Source of the DNA: Pipra filicauda
Lineage: Eukaryota > Chordata > Aves > Passeriformes > Pipridae
Direction: 5' to 3'
Assembly (NCBI RefSeq): GCF_003945595.2
Contig: NW_024104162.1
Location: 2,418,001 to 2,482,000, forward strand
Length of the DNA: 64,000 nt
Both the position numbers and the translations under genes were made by a program. The notes below the pieces were generated by a model. It was not told the origin of the DNA. It saw nothing but the letters and a program-made list of their open reading frames with translations, and ran no database searches. Within the stretch, counting starts at the first letter, position 1; each line of letters starts with the position of its first letter. Below, one piece after another: positions 1 to 13,291 of this stretch.

Positions 1-3000
1 TTTTAATCCTGCCCCATGGTAGCACATAATTAGCCAGACTGAAGAGGAGCAGGGAGCTGTACCCCTTTCCAATGCACCACGGGGCAACGGAGGCTACGAA
101 CTGGCACAGGCAGTCAGGGCAGTGTCTCATGAGGGTAATAATGTCCTGAATTTCCACAGATTTTCAAAGGTGGGAGTCAGGCAGGTCAGTGCCCTTGTGC
201 TCCTGCCTCTAAAAACCTAATGCAAAGCTTCCTTGTGCCAGTGGAGGAGTGGTGATGGCTATTGCTGTCCCTGGGCACTGTGCCTTCTACTAGCTCTCAG
301 CAAGAGTTCTCAAAAGACTGATGTGATTCAGTGCAGAGCAGCCAGGACTCAACCTGTGATGGCACATGGCTTTCCATAAGGGATCAACAGGCAACATCAG
401 CTCCCAGCCTTCAGCTCCCAGGAACCTGACACGCAGTGAGAGCAGTGCTGTGGGGAGGTTCTCTCCTGCCACACTGTATTCACAGTGGTGGGCAGAGCAC
501 AGTGCTGTCACCACAGAGAGGAAATGCAGGATGATCCCCTTACATTGCACTGAGAACATCTACCTTCAAGAGCAAATCCAGGAGCACAGTCAGATATGGG
601 GTTTTTTGCAGGGGTAGGGGAAAGGCAGAATAGCTTTCCTCTGATTTCTAAGGAAGCTGGTTTCATTGCCTGGCCAGACATCTCTTGCCAGCTGTCTCCC
701 ATGGAAATGGAACCCTAGCCCAACCAGCTGTACTGGGGTTTCTAGTCTAGTTTATAACCTTGCAAGTGAGACACTAAGCTTAATTTTGTCTTTTCATTTT
801 CCTCTCCTTCTTGTTCATTTTCCTTGATGCAGTGTGTTGGCTTTATTAAGATGCTACCTACAGGATTCTCTCCTAATGCTCACAAGTGCCTCTTCCATCC
901 AGAGGCAGCTGGAAAAATTGCTCCTCTAAGCACCAGACACTTAATTAACAAAGATAAATTCTCCAGTTTTCTTGCTTTCTCACTCATTTGTCCTCTTTTG
1001 CGCTGTCAAGTGCAGTGAGAAAGCGCATACCAAGGTCTTGACCAAACACTTTGAACTGCAATCATCTTGGGATACCCAAGGAAGATAATTACCAGCTTTG
1101 TTTCTCTCTCCCTTACCCCTTCTTCCCTCTGATGACAGGGGGATGAAGTGGATATTCAGCATATCCTCCTGTAGACAGAAATGCCCACATTTCCCTCTCT
1201 CTTCCCCTGCTAAGGGGTCCCGTGAGATACGCTCCATGCCCTCTGATGACAGTGCTGATGTTTCTCCTCTTAACTAGACTAGTCCCACTGGGAAGCGCTG
1301 GGGAAGTAATTTGGCTCCCACTAAACTTTGAAGTTCAGGTTGTTTCATGAAGGTTTGTCAGTATGGAGTCGGATGGCAGGGCCTCTGGGGCAGGTACTTG
1401 GCTTTGCCGTGGAAAAAGACAAGCCAAGAAGCCTTTAAAAGCCCAGTATTGCAGTGCTCCAGCACTGTCTACTTGCCACGGCTGGAGCTGCAACATCAGT
1501 ATGGAGCCATGTCATGGACATGTAGTGCACCAGTGCATGGGGGCAAGGGAAATGCATGGATCATCCTGGAAGATCACCACTGCCTCTGTTTTAAGATACA
1601 GGCATTACTGTTTAGCATCAAACCTAGCCCACTTTCCCAATTACCAGTGGGCACTGAGGTTCCTCATTTTTATGGATGGTGAAGGGTAATTAATTCCATA
1701 CCATTAGCTCGAACAATTGCTGCCTGAGGGATTCCCATCCTGTTCAGCACCCTCCATCCCTGGTTTGATTGTTGAGGAGCAGGTGGATGAGGTGTAACTC
1801 AGAGCTGTCAGGTAATAGCTGAAGGAGGTCTCCAGGAAGGCAGACTGATGGAGGGGGCAGGCAATAAGCCCTTCCCCAGGCATTCCTGTGGTAGCTGAGC
1901 AAGGGCAGGTTCCTCATCATCCCTCAAGAAGGTTTTTCCCCCACAAGCAAAGCAGTGAGGAGGGTATCTAAAGATTAATGTTGAAGGAGGCTGTCGAAGG
2001 GGGAGAGGGAAAAGGCAGGACAAAGGAGACTTTCAGTGAGAGCTGAGAAGGTCCAGTCTGGTCAGTACAAGTGTGGTGAACAACCCTGGAACTTTCTTAA
2101 GGCTCTTTTCACATATCTTTCTAAATACCATACTACCATGAGCAATTACAGCTCTCTCCCATCCATATGTGCATGGGACAGTGCCTGTGCATCAGTTTGC
2201 AACAGCTTGTGTGGGGTTAGCAGAGACTAAAACTTTACAGAGACCAAATTGTCCCGGTGCAGCTCCTCCAACATCACTTCTGAACCAGATTCACTGTGTC
2301 CTAGCTCCTGCAGCCCCTAAAAAGCCTTGGCTGTTACCAAAGGTGTAGCAAGCCTGCTTTGTGACCTGGAGAGTGAGGTCTTGAAGAGACATTTCAGCTT
2401 CATTATAAACTCTTCCTACAAAACTGGATAGGTGGACAGGTTCAGCTCTGTAATCCAGCAAGCTAAGACTCTGTTTGCCAACATATTCTGCCTCTTTTTT
2501 TCACCTGCAGATCACTGTGTAAAGCCTAGTTAAACCAAGCCCTTGGCATGTTTAAAGTTCTGTGCAAATATTTGCTAATCAATCCTCAAAAATCCCTTCT
2601 CTGTACTGAGCAAGTAAATGTTGCTGGGCCTGATTCAGTCTTACAGTGTATCACAGCCTCACCAGTCCCAGGTGGGAGCAGGTCAAACAGGATCAAGCAC
2701 ACAAGCGCACCAGCTCAGAGGAGAAAGGCTTTCCAGCATCCACCTCAGCACCTCCTCTGTTAAAGGAGTTTTTGGCACAGTGTTGCTTTAGACTTGTGTG
2801 CCTAAAACTATTTTGGCCCAGGTATTCTAATTACCCTGTAATCCAGCATCCAAGGTCTGCCTCCTCCAGCCTTGTTTCACTGATCCTTTCCTCTCTTCAA
2901 TTTGGTACAGCCACCACATGACTTTACAAGCTAGTTTCTTGGATTCCAACTCTCTCCCTTACTTGTTTGGATTTTAGCTATGCCCTTGTCTCACCCTTTG

Positions 3001-4426
3001 GATTGGCACATCTCTGGCTTTTCTTGGTTTCTACCCAAAGGAGCTGATTTCTGTCTTAGTTTCCCTCACTCCACTCCTTGGGTCTATAACTCAGTCCAGT
3101 CTGGTCAAGTTTATTTTTGCAAGGCATTTCCCAGTAGGGTTCTTTAGCATCTCAGCCATGCCATGAAGCTGCAGCACTTGCAGGGTCCTCAGATCCCCCT
3201 TCCCTGAAGATGCCTGATGGCAGTGGTGGAGCCCTGGGCTCAGCTGGGGAGGAATGCACTTACAGGCTCCCTCCTCATTTACTGCACTCGTTGCTCTGAA
3301 AACGTTTGAGACTCGACTTCTGAGAAAGCTCACACCCTTTTTTTTTCCCTTACCATGTGCATGAAGATTCACATATCCTTAAGTTACTGTCCTGGATCTG
3401 CTCCTGCCTTCCTGCCTGTGGTAGGTCTGCTTTTACCATCATCATCTATTCCTCCATGTGGCTGTTACCCTCCATGTGTCTGTAATCCCACAGTGTTATC
3501 CCTGCTGGAGGGAATCTTGTTGTTAACAAGTGTGCATTTGCAGACTCTTCAGTCCCAGTAGGCTGGGCTGTCTGTACAGAGAGGAGGACTGAGAGAGATT
3601 TCAGTACCAAACTGAGGTAAACAGCACAGCCCTTGACTTTTACATGATCTCTCAGCAGCAGTGCACTTTATACACAGATCTTTTTGGACTTTACATTAGA
3701 AATGCTTATTGATGCCAGCTGTATCAACAGCTGGGTTCCTCATCTGCAATGGTTTTGTATAGCCTGAAGTCTTTAGGTTTGCCTTCATGGACCAGAGATC
3801 ATTAGCAGTGAGAATCCTTCAAATGTTGACTTGGCTAATTTGTCTGCCAATGGGTCTGTGTTGCAATTTAATACAAAGCTGAGAATATAAAAGTGAGTGA
3901 CTTGCAGTATCCCACAGGGATGGCCTTGTTGCTAGTTCTGCAACAAGGAGTTTTGCTTTTCAGGACAACTGAGGGTCACCAGGCCACCAAACCCTGGGTG
4001 AAGACAGACTGTACCCCATCCTTTCTGGAAAGGCTGTCTGTGTTCAAAGTTTAGAAATCACTTATTGGTTGGCTACTCCCTTGTTACATGTAATCTGGGT
4101 TGTGGGAAATTATCAGGCTCTGAAGCAATCTCTTGATTTTCTAGTGTCTGAATACCAGACACTCCATTCTTTGCAGCAAATGAAGCTGGCCACGAGTGAT
4201 GGACAAAAAAAAATTGCATCAGTGGGTGTTGCAGCTTTGGTTCAGCATTTTATCTCATTTACTCAGCCTCCAGCAGAGATAGACAGAGACTGCAAAAAAA
4301 AAACAGGAAAACAAATCTCCCCTCCAGCATCTGCTCATATGCAGAAGTAAATTCACTTTGTGCTTCTCTGTTGTTGAAAGCTCGGAGTGAATGGATAGTG
4401 TTGCTGCTGGTTTGGCCATCTGTCTG
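1..4426. other. Non-coding DNA, no supported gene
   Basis: I see no exon, RNA gene or well-preserved transposon here. Open frames are at most about 110 codons, overlap on both strands and show no recognisable domain. A weak minus-strand exon-like stretch near 3270-3325 ends at a consensus-like donor (reverse of cttacaggc), but it is too short and its acceptor too ambiguous to call. The sequence is ordinary vertebrate intergenic or intronic DNA. Confidence 0.6.
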
Positions 4427-4562
4427 GGGCTGGGACCTGAGAGTGCTCCCTAGCCCTGCCACTGGTTTCTTGCTTTGCCTCAAATTAAACAAATAAACTA
4501 TTTTTGTTTTAGCTTTTAACCTGTAAAATGGGGATAACCCTTCTCTGTCTCCCAGGGATACC
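4427..4562 (+). repeat. MIR/CORE-SINE-like relic
   Basis: This stretch contains the words typical of old amniote SINEs in the right order: a 'ccctgccactgg' block, then a pyrimidine-rich and AT-rich part, then 'cctgtaaaatggggataa'. The last phrase is the hallmark of the MIR-type 3' half. Divergence is high, as expected for a family that amplified before birds arose. The family name comes from memory of the consensus, not from a search, and the boundaries are approximate. Confidence 0.5.
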
Positions 4563-7439
4563 TTCTCCCAGCCAGCACAGGAGCTGGTTTCTGTGGCTGT
4601 CTAGTACCCCCAAATAAATGCTGAGATGTGTCCAGCCATCCTGGCATGAAGAGAGATACCACTACCAAAGGTCACCTCACCCAGGGTCTGCTGAAACAAA
4701 TACTAGGATATGCCTCTGCTGTTTGCAAACTATTTCTCTATGCAGTCCACAGACCTGCTGAAGCTGAAGCAATCAAAATGTCCAGCAAAAACATGACAAG
4801 TAATTTAGCATCCTGGCTACTTGCATTCTAAAAAAAACCAAGACTCATTTCTTGGCATTTGCTTTAAGGCTTCTTGAACTACAACTAACTTTTCTGGCCC
4901 TTCTTTCTTTATTATTTGGTTCTGCTTCTCTTTATATCATGTGTATTATGTAAAATAAATAAGTGCATGAAATGGAGAAAAGAAATAATGGGAAAGGGTT
5001 TGTTGCAGGAGTTCCCCCTTGAAGCCTCCATCTCCTCCTACAGATTCTACATAAAAGCCTCTTGAGGAAGATAATAGAATAACAAGCCTGGCTACTGAAG
5101 TGGGGAACAATCAGGAATCAAGTAAGATGGAAAGTGGAAAAAACAGTAATAATAAAAACAAGAATGAAAATGATATTTCAACAGTATTGGTGCTGAACAG
5201 ATCACAGTGTTTAAGCCAGAAGTGTACTTTGCAGATGATAATAAAAATAATTAACTTCAATACTCTTCCTTATTCTTCCACCCTTTGCTCCCACCTACAT
5301 AATCTCACAGGATCCTTTGACACAAAAGCAAATTTTATCATGTTGGCTTTATCCTCTGCAGTTTAATACAGTAGTTTTAAGGCCTGGGCTGTGGACTTCA
5401 TGAATGGATGGTTACTTTGGCTGAAGACAAGGCTCTACAGGGATCCTGCTTTCCTTCCATTCTCTTCACAAAGGCTTGTTCAAAAAATCTATATTTTGAA
5501 ATATGACCCTTCAGCTCATTCAACACAGCATGGAAATTCCCAGGTCTCTACCTCTTGTACCAGTGGAGAGGATGTTTTGGTCCAGCTTTGCTCCTGGACT
5601 AGAGGAAGAGAAATGTGTTTTTTATAAGGATTACTCATTTCAAAGAGATCAGCCTGTTTAATCCTCCCTTTTGTGTCTGCCACAAGTCCTATCCACTGGG
5701 GCCAGACTGGGAAAAACATTTCACGTCCTCACAGGGACTTGCTATCAGCACCCCTCTCGTGGGGTGCTGGGAGTCTTGCACCAATCCAGGATTGGTCATG
5801 ACAGACGAGAAGGGTTAAGGCTCTCAAACAGAGTGAAGAAGTGGGATTTTGAGGGAAATGTTTTAAAGGAGGGCTTTCTGAACCATAGTCCCCTGCTTTT
5901 CTGCTGTTGGAGTGTGTCTAAAGCAGGAAGGTCAAAGTCTAAATTTCTGGATGAATCATTGTTAGAGCTTAAAATCAGTGAATTCAAGGGACTGGCAATG
6001 GCTGGCATGGCTTGGTTAGATTATTGCTCTGCTTTGGCCAAAGAAGTCAGCCAATAATACGTCTCTAGTAAACTGTTTCTTTTGGAGATTTTGATAATGG
6101 AGTCAAGTGATGCATAGTTGAAAACATGGTTCCCAGAATGTGGTCAGCATTAAGCAGTTTCTCTGCTTGCAGCTCCCAAAACTGCCTTTTCCAGAAAGTC
6201 CCTTGCCCCAAAGAGCATCTTCACCTGCTGTTTCACACCCTGCATAGGATCCACTCACTTTTTGGTTCTCCCCAACATGCCCCACTGCCAAATCTCTCAC
6301 CAAGGCTTTGCAAGCTCAGTCAGTCTCACAAGAAATGACTCAGTCAAGCTATGACTTGTACCAGGCCGTATCTTAGGCAGTGTTTGCTACTGTCTCAGGT
6401 CTCTGGCTCCTCCTGATTGCTCATGACTGTGCTAGAATTTTAAGCAAGATCTCTGGTGACACATCTACGGGCTTTCACCTTTGAACACAACATGTAATGA
6501 CTCAGCTAAGTGCTGCAACACAGAGCCAACGTGCTTATTTGAAAAAAATAAATTATGAATAGGTTGGTTTTCTTAAAATACCCCATCTGCTTTAGTCATT
6601 ATCCTTAATGCATCACTGCACTTGCAAACAGCAGCATTACTGATGTGTGAGCAGGCTGTCTACGTCTTGCACGTAGCCTTTGGAGTCTGAGGGATCTCTT
6701 CTCTGCCTGGGGGGAAAATGCCAAGCTCTGAGTGGGATGAGGAGGGAAAGGAAAGGTGGGCAGAAGGGCAGATTGTCCGCTTCCTTCCTTCTGAGTTAAT
6801 TCAGCAGAATATGTCCAGGGAGTGGAGTTTGGATTTCACAGCTCAATGGCAAACACCACGTCAGCCTGGCAGAGTTTCTGCTTCTGATGTGGTCAGGTGG
6901 AGCCAGCAATGCACGCTGCTGTTTGGGGCTGCTGATTTTCAAATTCCTCTGTCTCAAGTGCTCCTCAGACCCTGTTTTCCATAACTGAGTTTGTTTCTGT
7001 AGAACCCTCAGCCCCATGCAACTGAGGCAATGTACCTAAGGAGAGGACAGAGCAAAGGACTCGTCCTCTTGGCTACCTTAGTGAGCTAAACGTGATGAGA
7101 CATGGAGGGACAGGAGATCTATATGACCCAAGCATGGGGCTATTTACTTATGCAGACTTTTCAGAGCTCCCTTCCACTGCAAAAACTAAAAAAGGAACAG
7201 CATAATTTGAAAATGCATTTCATTTTCTTACTCAGCTGAGCTCCCAATCAGCATAGGCTGCCAGTTCCTTGCTACAGAAAAATACCCAACTGGCTTGGCC
7301 CTGTTTACACCATCACTGGTAATTTGGCACAGCCGAGGATAGCTGTGTCACTCTCAGAACAAATTTTTTTTTTGGCATGACCCTTGTATGCTTTTGCTTG
7401 GTATTTTGCCTTTAAAACAGAGAGAGGATTAGGGGAAAA
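4563..7439. other. Non-coding DNA, no supported gene
   Basis: I recognise no coding, RNA or transposon feature. Short frames such as those around 5.67-6.06 kb carry no motif and are contradicted by overlapping frames on the opposite strand. Confidence 0.6.
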
Positions 7440-8035
7440 AAAAAAATACTTTTCCCTGGGGCGCCATCAGATGCTAATAAAATCTTTAATTAATTCAGAT
7501 TCGGATGGGCTCACATTTCTCTCGCTAGCTTACAACTTCAATCAAGTTTTTTTCTTTTTGTGACGCTGCTTTCATGCCACTTTTCACTGCATTTCTGATT
7601 TATCTGGAATTGTGCTATACGGGCATATTGGCAGGAAAGGCTGGGATAAAAGAAGACTAGGATGAGAGAAATCATTAGCACAGGATGTATTTTCTGATTT
7701 TTTTTTCTTTTTTTGGAAGAAAACCCAAAAGGTCCTATGGCTGTTATGAATCCCTCAGGAACTCTTTAAATTACAGACAATTTGCTTGATTGGACTGCAC
7801 TGGTCTTAAGCATTAGAGAGAGACAAATCACTCTTAACAAACATTAAATCAAATAAGATAGAGAGAAATCTTGATAATGTCAAATGAATTCTGTAAAATT
7901 AAGACAACTGCTGAATGCTCACTTCATAATAAAGTGATAATCTCCCTGAAATAGGGCCTGTCTCATTACCAGTTTGATGACTGGTGTGGATGGTCTTATC
8001 TAATACTGGTTAACTGAAAAGAAGTAAGCGATACA
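7440..8035. promoter_or_regulatory. Candidate conserved non-coding element
   Basis: This is an AT-rich, frame-poor stretch with many homeodomain-type cores (ttaattaattcag near 7488, taat and atta repeatedly) and GATA/TATC words (gataatctcc, cttatctaatac). Such a composition is common in vertebrate developmental enhancers. Conservation cannot be judged from a single sequence, so this is a compositional hint only. Confidence 0.25.
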
Positions 8036-11000
8036 TTTTCTTTACTGGCCTCAGTAAGAAAGAAAGGCCTCTGTCTCCCTCGCTATCAGTCCTTCCTGGG
8101 TTGATCTCCCCATTCACTTGCCATCCTTTGGATAAAAGATTTACTGTACAGGGTATAAAAATTGTTCCAGGATTGTCAGAGGGAAGCATTTCAGACAGCT
8201 TCCTCTGAAGGCAGTGAAAGGATTTTTCCTGGGAGTTTCAGAGCTAATAGTCTAAAGATGGAGGCAGGGAATAGATGTATTCCAGCCTAGGGAGAGGCTG
8301 CACAAAGACCACATTGCCAGCGCTCCCAGCCCTGGCTCTTCTTGCCAGAGGCTCCCCGGGAGCCAGTGAGCAGAACAGGCTGCTGGCTAGGATGGACACT
8401 GCATGCAAGGTGAAGGAAGGCACTTTAGAAGGGGCTAATTTCATTTGTAGACTTTCATTTTACTTCCTGCCTCAGCTCCTTGCTGGAACAATCTTGGAGG
8501 ATAACCTGACCTGGACTCTCTTCTACTCTGTGCTCTTAAATGGTCAATCAATAAGCCCAGGAAGCAAGAAAAACCATGCGGTTGAATTTCCTTAAAATAT
8601 ACATGTAGCCATGCTCAGCAGCAAGGGATTGAATTCAGAGCTCAGAACACAGAGCAGCATTTGCAACTGCTTCCCTCCCACAATGCTTGCCCGTGCCCCC
8701 TGCTCCTGAGCTCTCCTGCAGGAACGTGCCTGTGATGCTGCACTTCTGCAGGGAATTGTGGTCTTTCTTCCAGGCTCTTGACACAACTTTTGTATGGAAA
8801 AGAGGGATTCCCTTGAAGGAGAAATGCCATTCTCCCCTGATGCTTTTGGGATTATGCCTCTGAATGTGCCTTCACCTGATTTGCTGTGGATTACCACTAG
8901 GTGATCTACCCCACACATGTCTTGCAATTTTACTGCAGATCACAGAGCTCTGCCTGCTCCATAAACAAAGTGCCGTGGCCTGGGGCAATATTATAATTGA
9001 ATAGATATAACAGATTATGATCCGTTTGATGTGCAGCATGAAGCTGCAGCACTCCCTATCATATTCCAGCAGAGCGAAGCCAGGGACTCTTTCTAAAGCA
9101 TCCATACAACCAGGAAATGTAAGCAAAAGGCTCTTGAAATAGTAATAATAACACAACATATCTCTAGGGCTGACAAGTGTGTTGAGTACTGCAGTTTCAC
9201 CCATAATCTGTCATAAAGTTAGACAGTTCTATCAATGGGGAAATAAACAGTTGGGATAATAAAAGGTGAGTGCTGAATAGCAACCCTTCAGCTGCTTCCA
9301 GGCTTTATTAGGATAATTGATTTTGGAACATTAATAAGGATATTGATTAGCTTTAAGGAATTGAAACTCGGGATGAGGGAGGGAGCTGGGGAGGAGGGAG
9401 CTGTTGCTCTTGGCTACAGACTTGTGGTGGAAGCAGGAGCCCTGTTATGAAGAGTCGATCAGCAGTGCCGAGGGATTAACTTTTATCTTCTTCATGAATT
9501 AGGAAAGTGATTTCTGCAAGTGTGCCATCCACAGGATGAGGGCCCGAGAAATTACAGAGCAAGAGTGCTTCAAATGCCACGAGGCTTGTCTTATCATTGG
9601 CAACCTCACAGGCAGTTTCCATTTTGTGATTCAGCACTTTGAACAGGCAGAGCGGTGGTTCAGCCACAGTGGGGCTGGGGGGAAGGAAAGTCAAGCGGGA
9701 GGTCTGTGTGGAGGAGGCTTCCATGCAGCAAGCAACTGATTAGATCAGGAGTGTAATCAGCTCCCTGAACTTTCAAAGTGAGGTTTCACTGATCAGTGAA
9801 TTTCCAGGCTAAAAGAGAACACTCATAAATATGGAATTTCACTTTCTTTCTTTTCAAGATCAAGTGGTTCGCATGATTATTTTTTTCCTTGCAAATTTAA
9901 AGCCCTGACTTTCTGATACATTATAGAAGAAGAAGATTGTTTCCAGCCATTGAGTGAACAAAGTCATGGGCATCATGTTCAGCCTTCCAGTAAAATAATA
10001 GCCTTGAGTAATTCTACAGCATGTGGCAAAATCAGAGCAAGCTTGCATTTTACATACTGCTGGGACTTAACACAAGTGTCAGGTGGCTTCTCAGGTTCTT
10101 GTTTCGATTAATTTGAAGATGAACCTGGACCTTAACATAGCTGCTGTCCAGGTTTCCTGTATCGTGTTTTGAACCTGTAAGTTTTTACACTAAATGCTCT
10201 ACAAAAATACATGTAAACATGTAAATACATGTTTAAAGGAATTTTACATAACTGAAGACAATGTGGAATGAAATAATTAGAGGTAGAAGCTGCCGGGACC
10301 AGATTTGTGCCTCAAAATCATCTAAATTTCTGTGCACACCAAAATTGAATGTCTTCTTTGATGGGTCTCCCATGACTGCAAAATACTAATTTTTGAGTGT
10401 GAAGCTTTTAGTAGTTCCTTACTAATACACAGATAATTTATATGTTCCTACTGGAGCAGCCAATGACACTAACAGAAAAAAAGATATCCTATTAACTTCA
10501 GGTACATCTGGACCTGAGAGGTTATTAGGAAATGCCTAACAAATCATGAAATGCAAAGACAGCAAACAACTGTAGCCAAGCTGCCTGTCTCTGAATTAAG
10601 ATACCGTGTTTCCACCTTTCAGCCAATCACCTTGCCACCCAGGATGAACAGGCCAAAGATGTCTGTTAATAGGAGTTGTGTTCCAACTTCAATCTTTTGG
10701 GGAGTTATTCCAGAACTTTCAGCATTTCCTCCTAGAGTTCCACCTTCAATACCCAGCACAGCTGTAGGCGACCCTTGTGCTCTCTGACCATTCAAAAGGA
10801 GTGAGATCTGAGGGTTTTTCGTGCTCCACCATTCCCTTTACGCTCCGGAAACAAGGGAGATGCTTTTGTCACTCTGCTGCATGTGGGCATGGAGAGCATC
10901 TCTGGGACAGTAGGGGCTCGTGATACACGGCTTGACTGCTTCACCTCTGCTTCTGAGCGGCAGTCGTGTCCATGCAGCACACACAAAGAGTAACTAATGT

Positions 11001-11092
11001 CCACATTTTTGATTCCATCGGCTTGTCTTGTATCTTGGTCTCCAAAAGCAGATAGTGAGTGGAATATTCAGAAGAATGAGGCCATGGATAAG

Positions 11093-11186
11093 GATTATAA
11101 TAGACAGGTAATTATAATAAAGAAAGAATTATTAGATAACTGGATAGATAACCAGACGGATAGATGTGGATAGAGATCTGATAGGG
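11093..11186. repeat. Degenerate GATA/ATAA simple repeat
   Basis: The words gata, agat, aattataata and gatagat recur in a low-complexity purine/AT-rich run. It looks like a decayed tetranucleotide microsatellite rather than an intact array. Confidence 0.5.
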
Positions 11187-13261
11187 TTTTTTCTCTTTTG
11201 CAAAAGCCCTAAAATAAAGGAACTCTTGCACATACATAAATCATCTAGCTCTGGGATAGGAGCAAAGACAAGTTCCCATAGCAACAAGATCTATGCTGTA
11301 AAGCTGCGCTGCCCTTTGTTATGTATCATTGTGATATTTCTCTCAGACATGTCATTGGCAATTACCCACAGAAGGAGAGCTCAAATTGTGCAGGAGCCCA
11401 GCAGATCCACCTTACATTATTTTTCTGTAATTAATGAGATTATTGAATTTCCACACTAATAAAGCATGGCAAGGAGTCTGAAAACAACTCCTCTCTGAGC
11501 CAATTTAGGGTGATTTCTCAGTGCAGCACCCCCCACCCTTCAGCACACACACCTCTGCACAGACCTTGGTGCGGAAGAAAAAAGGAGAGCAGGAGCTTCT
11601 GTAGAGCTCTCCTGCTCTGCTATGAGTCAGCTCGCCTGAGCAGCATTGACGTTTCTGTGTTGCCAGGAGGTGAAACCCTGTGTAAATGTTCCTAAAAGCA
11701 GTTTTCAAGCTATTCATCTTTGATAACATTGTTTCTTTATGAATGCTTGAGCTTCACTTAGCTGCCTATGCATCACTTTTTGACAGGTCTCCATCTATTC
11801 TGCTGCTGCCTGCATGCAGAAAGCTCCCTTTCACATATAGAAGAGGCACTTGTTCAAGTCAATCCCCTCTTAAGCTTTTTCCTGATGGGCCCTTTCCTTT
11901 CCAGTGGGCCCTATCCTGCCCTGGATGTCAGCAGATTGCACCCTCGTGCAGTGGGGCGGGGAAGGAGCAGGGCGTGATGGCACTGTCTGGCTGTGCTGCA
12001 CTGGGAGAGCCAGCTCAGGTCCTGCACAAACCAGGATGTCATCTGTGCACTGAGCGGCAATGATTTTGTACATGCTGTTCAGCTCTTGAGGGACACAGAG
12101 ACACGGGGCTTTCCCTTCATCTGTCCTCCTCCCCCAGCCTTTCTCTGTTCTTATTTTTTATCTTTAATTATTTTTTAATATCTGAGGAGAAAGAGATATG
12201 CGGCGGAAGGCAATTTCAGAGTAAGTAGCCAGGAAGGGACTCCTGGGGAAAAAAACACAGTGGGATTTGGTTCCTTTGTTATTGAGTGCATGGAGAAGGA
12301 TGACCTTTACCTTGCTGTGTCTCCTCTGGAAAGAGGGATCAGCATCCCCACAGGGCCAGTGGACTAACCCTGCATCCACTTGTAAACACTTTAAGATCTT
12401 CTAATGCTACATTGATAGATAGTGAAATGAAACACTGAGGACTTGTGCCAGCATATTGGAGAGTATTGAAGAGTCATTACCTCATTTTGCAGCTGGTTTT
12501 TCTGCAGTAATGCCGTTGTGGGTCTTTTAGAGATGCTTCCTGCTATTCATCTCCTTCAAAGGTTTCCAACGTGCATCTGCCTCCTCGGCTCCTGGAAGCA
12601 TTTTGAAATTCTCCCACGACATGTGCTTTCTGGAGGCAGAAAGCTAGGATCACTGAAAAGTCTTTTCCCTGCCTGTTCCCTTCCTTGCAATAACAATAAT
12701 TTATTGGGAAGGTGTTTGCCAAGCCCTCACTCTCATGTGGGAGATGCAGGGAGACGAGGCCCCAAGGACTTGACATTCTCCATAGACGGCAGCAGTTCAG
12801 GCAGAAAGTGCAATGGACAGCTGGGGGATGATCTGTCTTCGAGCACAACAACTTATCTTTCCTCAGTGAGCCTGCGGTGGCGGTTCCCCACTGCTCTCCC
12901 TCCAGATGAGTTACTGTGCTGGGCTTTCAGAGAGCAGTTTCACAAAGAAATATTTTGCCTGTTTTGCTGTGGAGCGCTCTCGTATCCTAAATGTGCTCGA
13001 CACCATCTCATAGAGCACTGTGGGGCTGAGCAACACAGCCAGCACATCCTCATCCTGCTCCTAGTTCCAGCACTGCCCTTTTGAGCTACCGTTTTTCTTG
13101 TCCTGCCTTAGCAGTTATTCTTGTAGAGAAAAACCTGATTTATTTTTTTTTTTAAATGCACTGAGTTCTAACAGAGGAAAGCCCTGAAATGGCATTTACA
13201 CCTACTTTTTATTTCACTAACCTAATTTCTCTGCCTCTGTTCAGATTTCTTTCTATTCCTT

Positions 13262-13291
13262 TCTCTCTACCTACCCACCTACCCACCTATT
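13262..13291. repeat. Short (CTACCCAC)n-type microsatellite
   Basis: About three imperfect units of an eight-base pyrimidine-rich repeat (ctacctacccacctacccac) occur in tandem. This is a short simple repeat with no other visible role. Confidence 0.6.

Noticed and set aside
12518..13084. Longest open frame, 188 codons, plus strand
   Set aside because: Rich in Ser, Leu, Cys and His with no domain, overlapped by an opposing 102-codon frame. A frame of this length is expected by chance somewhere in 64 kb on six frames.
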